Shown here: positions 62,145-64,000 of the stretch, piece after piece
Layout of the letters: each line of letters starts with the position of its first letter
How positions within the stretch are numbered: the first letter of the stretch is position 1
Assembly: GCA_033297075.1 (NCBI GenBank)
Contig: MU858094.1
Coordinates: forward strand, 62,001-126,000
Source: Rhypophila decipiens
Taxonomy: Eukaryota; Ascomycota; Sordariomycetes; Sordariales; Naviculisporaceae
Length of the DNA stretch: 64,000 nt
Reading direction: 5' to 3'
The notes under the pieces: generated by a model
Database searches by the model: none
Told to the model about the DNA's origin: nothing
What the model saw: the letters and a program-made list of their open reading frames with translations, nothing else
Position numbers and translations under genes: made by a program

Positions 62145-63919
62145 TTAGCCAAAGGCCCAATCCAAGAAGCGATAAAACGAGTTTCTAGAGCAGTGAAGCA
62201 AAAGTTAGTGATGACACCAATGTATTGATCGAAATAACAAGCAACATACCCGGACTTGGATGGTACATATGTACGCTGGTACTCTTCAATGGTGTCGAGG
62301 TCCTTGAGCAGATCGATCTCATCTGCTCTGAGGATCTTGGTCCGCTTCAAAAATTTCCATCCGATATAGAGCACCGGTGTGATGAAAATCATGGTATATC
62401 TAAAGTTCGGACGTCAATACAAAGCTATTGTCAGTCAGGGAAGGGAGTGCCACTCACGAAAACAAGAAAGTAGGAACATCCCAGTTTCCTGGCAGGAAAA
62501 CGGTATACCCACCCACAAAGGTCATGACAAAACAACCCGCCAGTCCAAACCAGCCCGCAAAGGGCTGGAACCACCCCCGATATGGCAGCGTCCTCCGATC
62601 TATGCCCTGCGCCTTCAACGCAGAGTAGAACCTCAGATACGTGACACAGATGATACTATAATTGATCAGCTGGCTGGCCGTCACAAGGTTGACAAACCAC
62701 TGCAACACCTTGGCGGCATTATTCGACACCTGCAAGAAGCCCAACAGCCCAATGGCCAACACAAACAAGACACAGTAGATGGGAACTCCGCGACTCGTGC
62801 AGCGGAGCAAGACCTTGGGTGCTTTCCCTTCGAGCGCAAGACCATAGAGGGACCGAGAAGCGCAGTAGACGTAGCTGTTTCCTGCCGAGAAAGCGGCAGT
62901 GAGCACCATGGCGTTGACGATGTGGGGGAGGACGCCGATCCGCAGACGGTTCATGGCCACGACGTAAGGGCTTGCTGCTGCACCTGGGGCACCGCTACTG
63001 AAGGCCTTGGTCATTTCGGGATCGTTGTAGGGAACTAGGATGCCGACTGCCAGAGAGCCTAGGACGAAGAAGGCAGTAAGGCGGTAGAAGACGGCGTTGA
63101 AGGCACGCGGAAGGATCATGCGGGGATTTTCTGCCTCTCCCGCAGCCTGTAAACATGTTAGTGCATTGATTCTTGCTGGAAAGGGAAGCTGAAGAACTTG
63201 CCATCGAGACATAATCAGGTCCGGCAATGGTGAATGAAGCCAGGATAAGACACTGCAAAAAGCCCAGCCAGCGTCCCAAGCTCCCCTCATAATAGAGCTC
63301 GGCAAAAGCGCCGGGATCGTTCCAGTATCGAAAGCCGAATCGGTCGTGAAGCGGGTTTCCGCCCAGCATTACCACGAATGTGAATATCAGAAGGCCGACA
63401 ATCAGGAGGACCTTGCCAAGAGCAGCCCAGAACTCTACCTCGCCATAGTAATGGACGGCAAGGACGTTGATCAAGCAGTAGAGCACGAGGGTGATGGCGA
63501 TGATAGCGCCGGCCGGGACAACGTCGCTCCAGTAGTGAATGATGACATTGCAGGCCGTGATCTCGAAGGGCACCATGGCGGCTTCAAAAACAAAGAAGTT
63601 CCAGCCTGCAGCGAAACCGAACGCCTCGTCAACGTAGCGTCCGGCAAAGCGAATAAAGGGGGACGAGATGGGCAGGTAGGTGACCATCTCCGCCAGAGAG
63701 ACGGTGACCGCCAGAATGAAAGTGCACCTGTTGCATGCTTGTTAGCTCTGGTTCTTTTTTTTCTGCCCTGTTCAGCGGGGGGAGTATTTCTCAGCATAAC
63801 AATATGCTGGATCAAAACTCACCATATTGTAAAGGCCAAGAACAGGCTGCCAGGGCCACCGTTCATCAGCCCCTTTCCAATCTGTACATACAATGCCGTA
63901 CCAATGGTACCTCCGATAC
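62145..63919 (-). CDS. AAT-family amino acid permease (Dip5/AgtA-like), N-terminus beyond the window
   Basis: A plasma-membrane proton-coupled amino acid transporter of the APC superfamily. Exons in view: 63919-63823, 63727-63202, 63146-62458, 62399-62250 and 62184-62145, about 500 residues. Frames join at all four introns. The first visible exon has GIGGTIGTALYVQIGKGLMN, the TM1 substrate-binding motif. Then come SLAEMVTYLPISSPFIRFAG, EAFGFAAGWNFFVFEAAMVP, FTIAGPDYVSM/AAGEAENPR, SAGNSYVYCASRSLYGLALE and YRGWFQPFAGWFGLAGCF. RYVDEAFGFAAGWN and VPFEI suggest the dicarboxylic/proline-type branch of yeast Dip5, but the substrate is not fixed by this. The intron at 63147-63201 has a GC donor. The last exon is only 40 nt (GNSFYRFLDWAFG and stop). 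The N-terminal cytoplasmic tail lies to the right of 63919, probably across an intron that reaches close to or past the edge. Confidence 0.9.
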
Positions 63920-64000
63920 CTAAAGTTGGGGTAAGACAGATGCATGTTAGTCCCGCTGCGAGTAAAACCCCACGCCAAGCTGGGACAAAAGATGGTGTGT

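Overview
This window is nuclear DNA from a filamentous ascomycete (Pezizomycotina, most likely a Sordariomycete-type genome). The evidence is many short introns of about 50-95 nt with GTRNGT-type donors and CTRAY branch sites, one-gene transcription units, a tRNA with an intron, recurrent TACCTA/TAGGTA motifs between genes, and eukaryotic housekeeping genes whose closest family members are fungal. There are no bacterial operons, CRISPR arrays or phage genes.

Layout from left to right. 0-5 kb: a head-to-head pair, bre2 (COMPASS histone H3K4 methyltransferase subunit; minus, C-terminus cut by the left edge) and cef1/cdc5 (spliceosomal Prp19-complex Myb protein; plus). 5-17 kb: a multi-exon MFS transporter with a long hydrophilic N-terminus, a hexokinase-family kinase, a GILT-like thiol reductase overlapping tail to tail with a DcpS scavenger decapping enzyme, and an F-box-like/2EXR-type protein. 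17-20 kb: an intron-containing tRNA-Ala(UGC) and a conserved-looking coiled-coil/acidic protein of unknown function. 20-28 kb: a gene desert. 28-34.5 kb: tubulin cofactor D and a membrane-anchored GH76 mannanase. 34.5-50.7 kb: a 16-kb desert in which I find one small gene, a 54-residue protein with three CxxC pairs and a 5'UTR intron. 50.7-61.6 kb: the inositol pyrophosphate kinase VIP1/Asp1 and, divergently, the SSU-processome WD40 protein UTP21. 62-64 kb: an AAT-family amino acid permease cut by the right edge.

The most unusual structure is a pair of same-orientation elements on either side of UTP21 (57224-57537 and 61161-61587). Each has GC-rich terminal inverted repeats (21 bp, perfect in the second copy) enclosing a 22-23 bp minisatellite with an AATAAA in almost every unit. 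They look like non-autonomous MITE-like elements that carry tandem repeats. Three of about 27 introns inferred here use GC-AG borders, two of them forced by reading frame, and four genes have exons of only 18-25 nt.

Most genes are unrelated housekeeping functions (chromatin, splicing, RNA decay, microtubule folding, phosphate/inositol signalling, ribosome biogenesis) mixed with transporters and a cell-wall enzyme. I see no biosynthetic cluster. All gene models were made by eye from frame, splice consensus and remembered family features; family names rest on recognition, not on a search.
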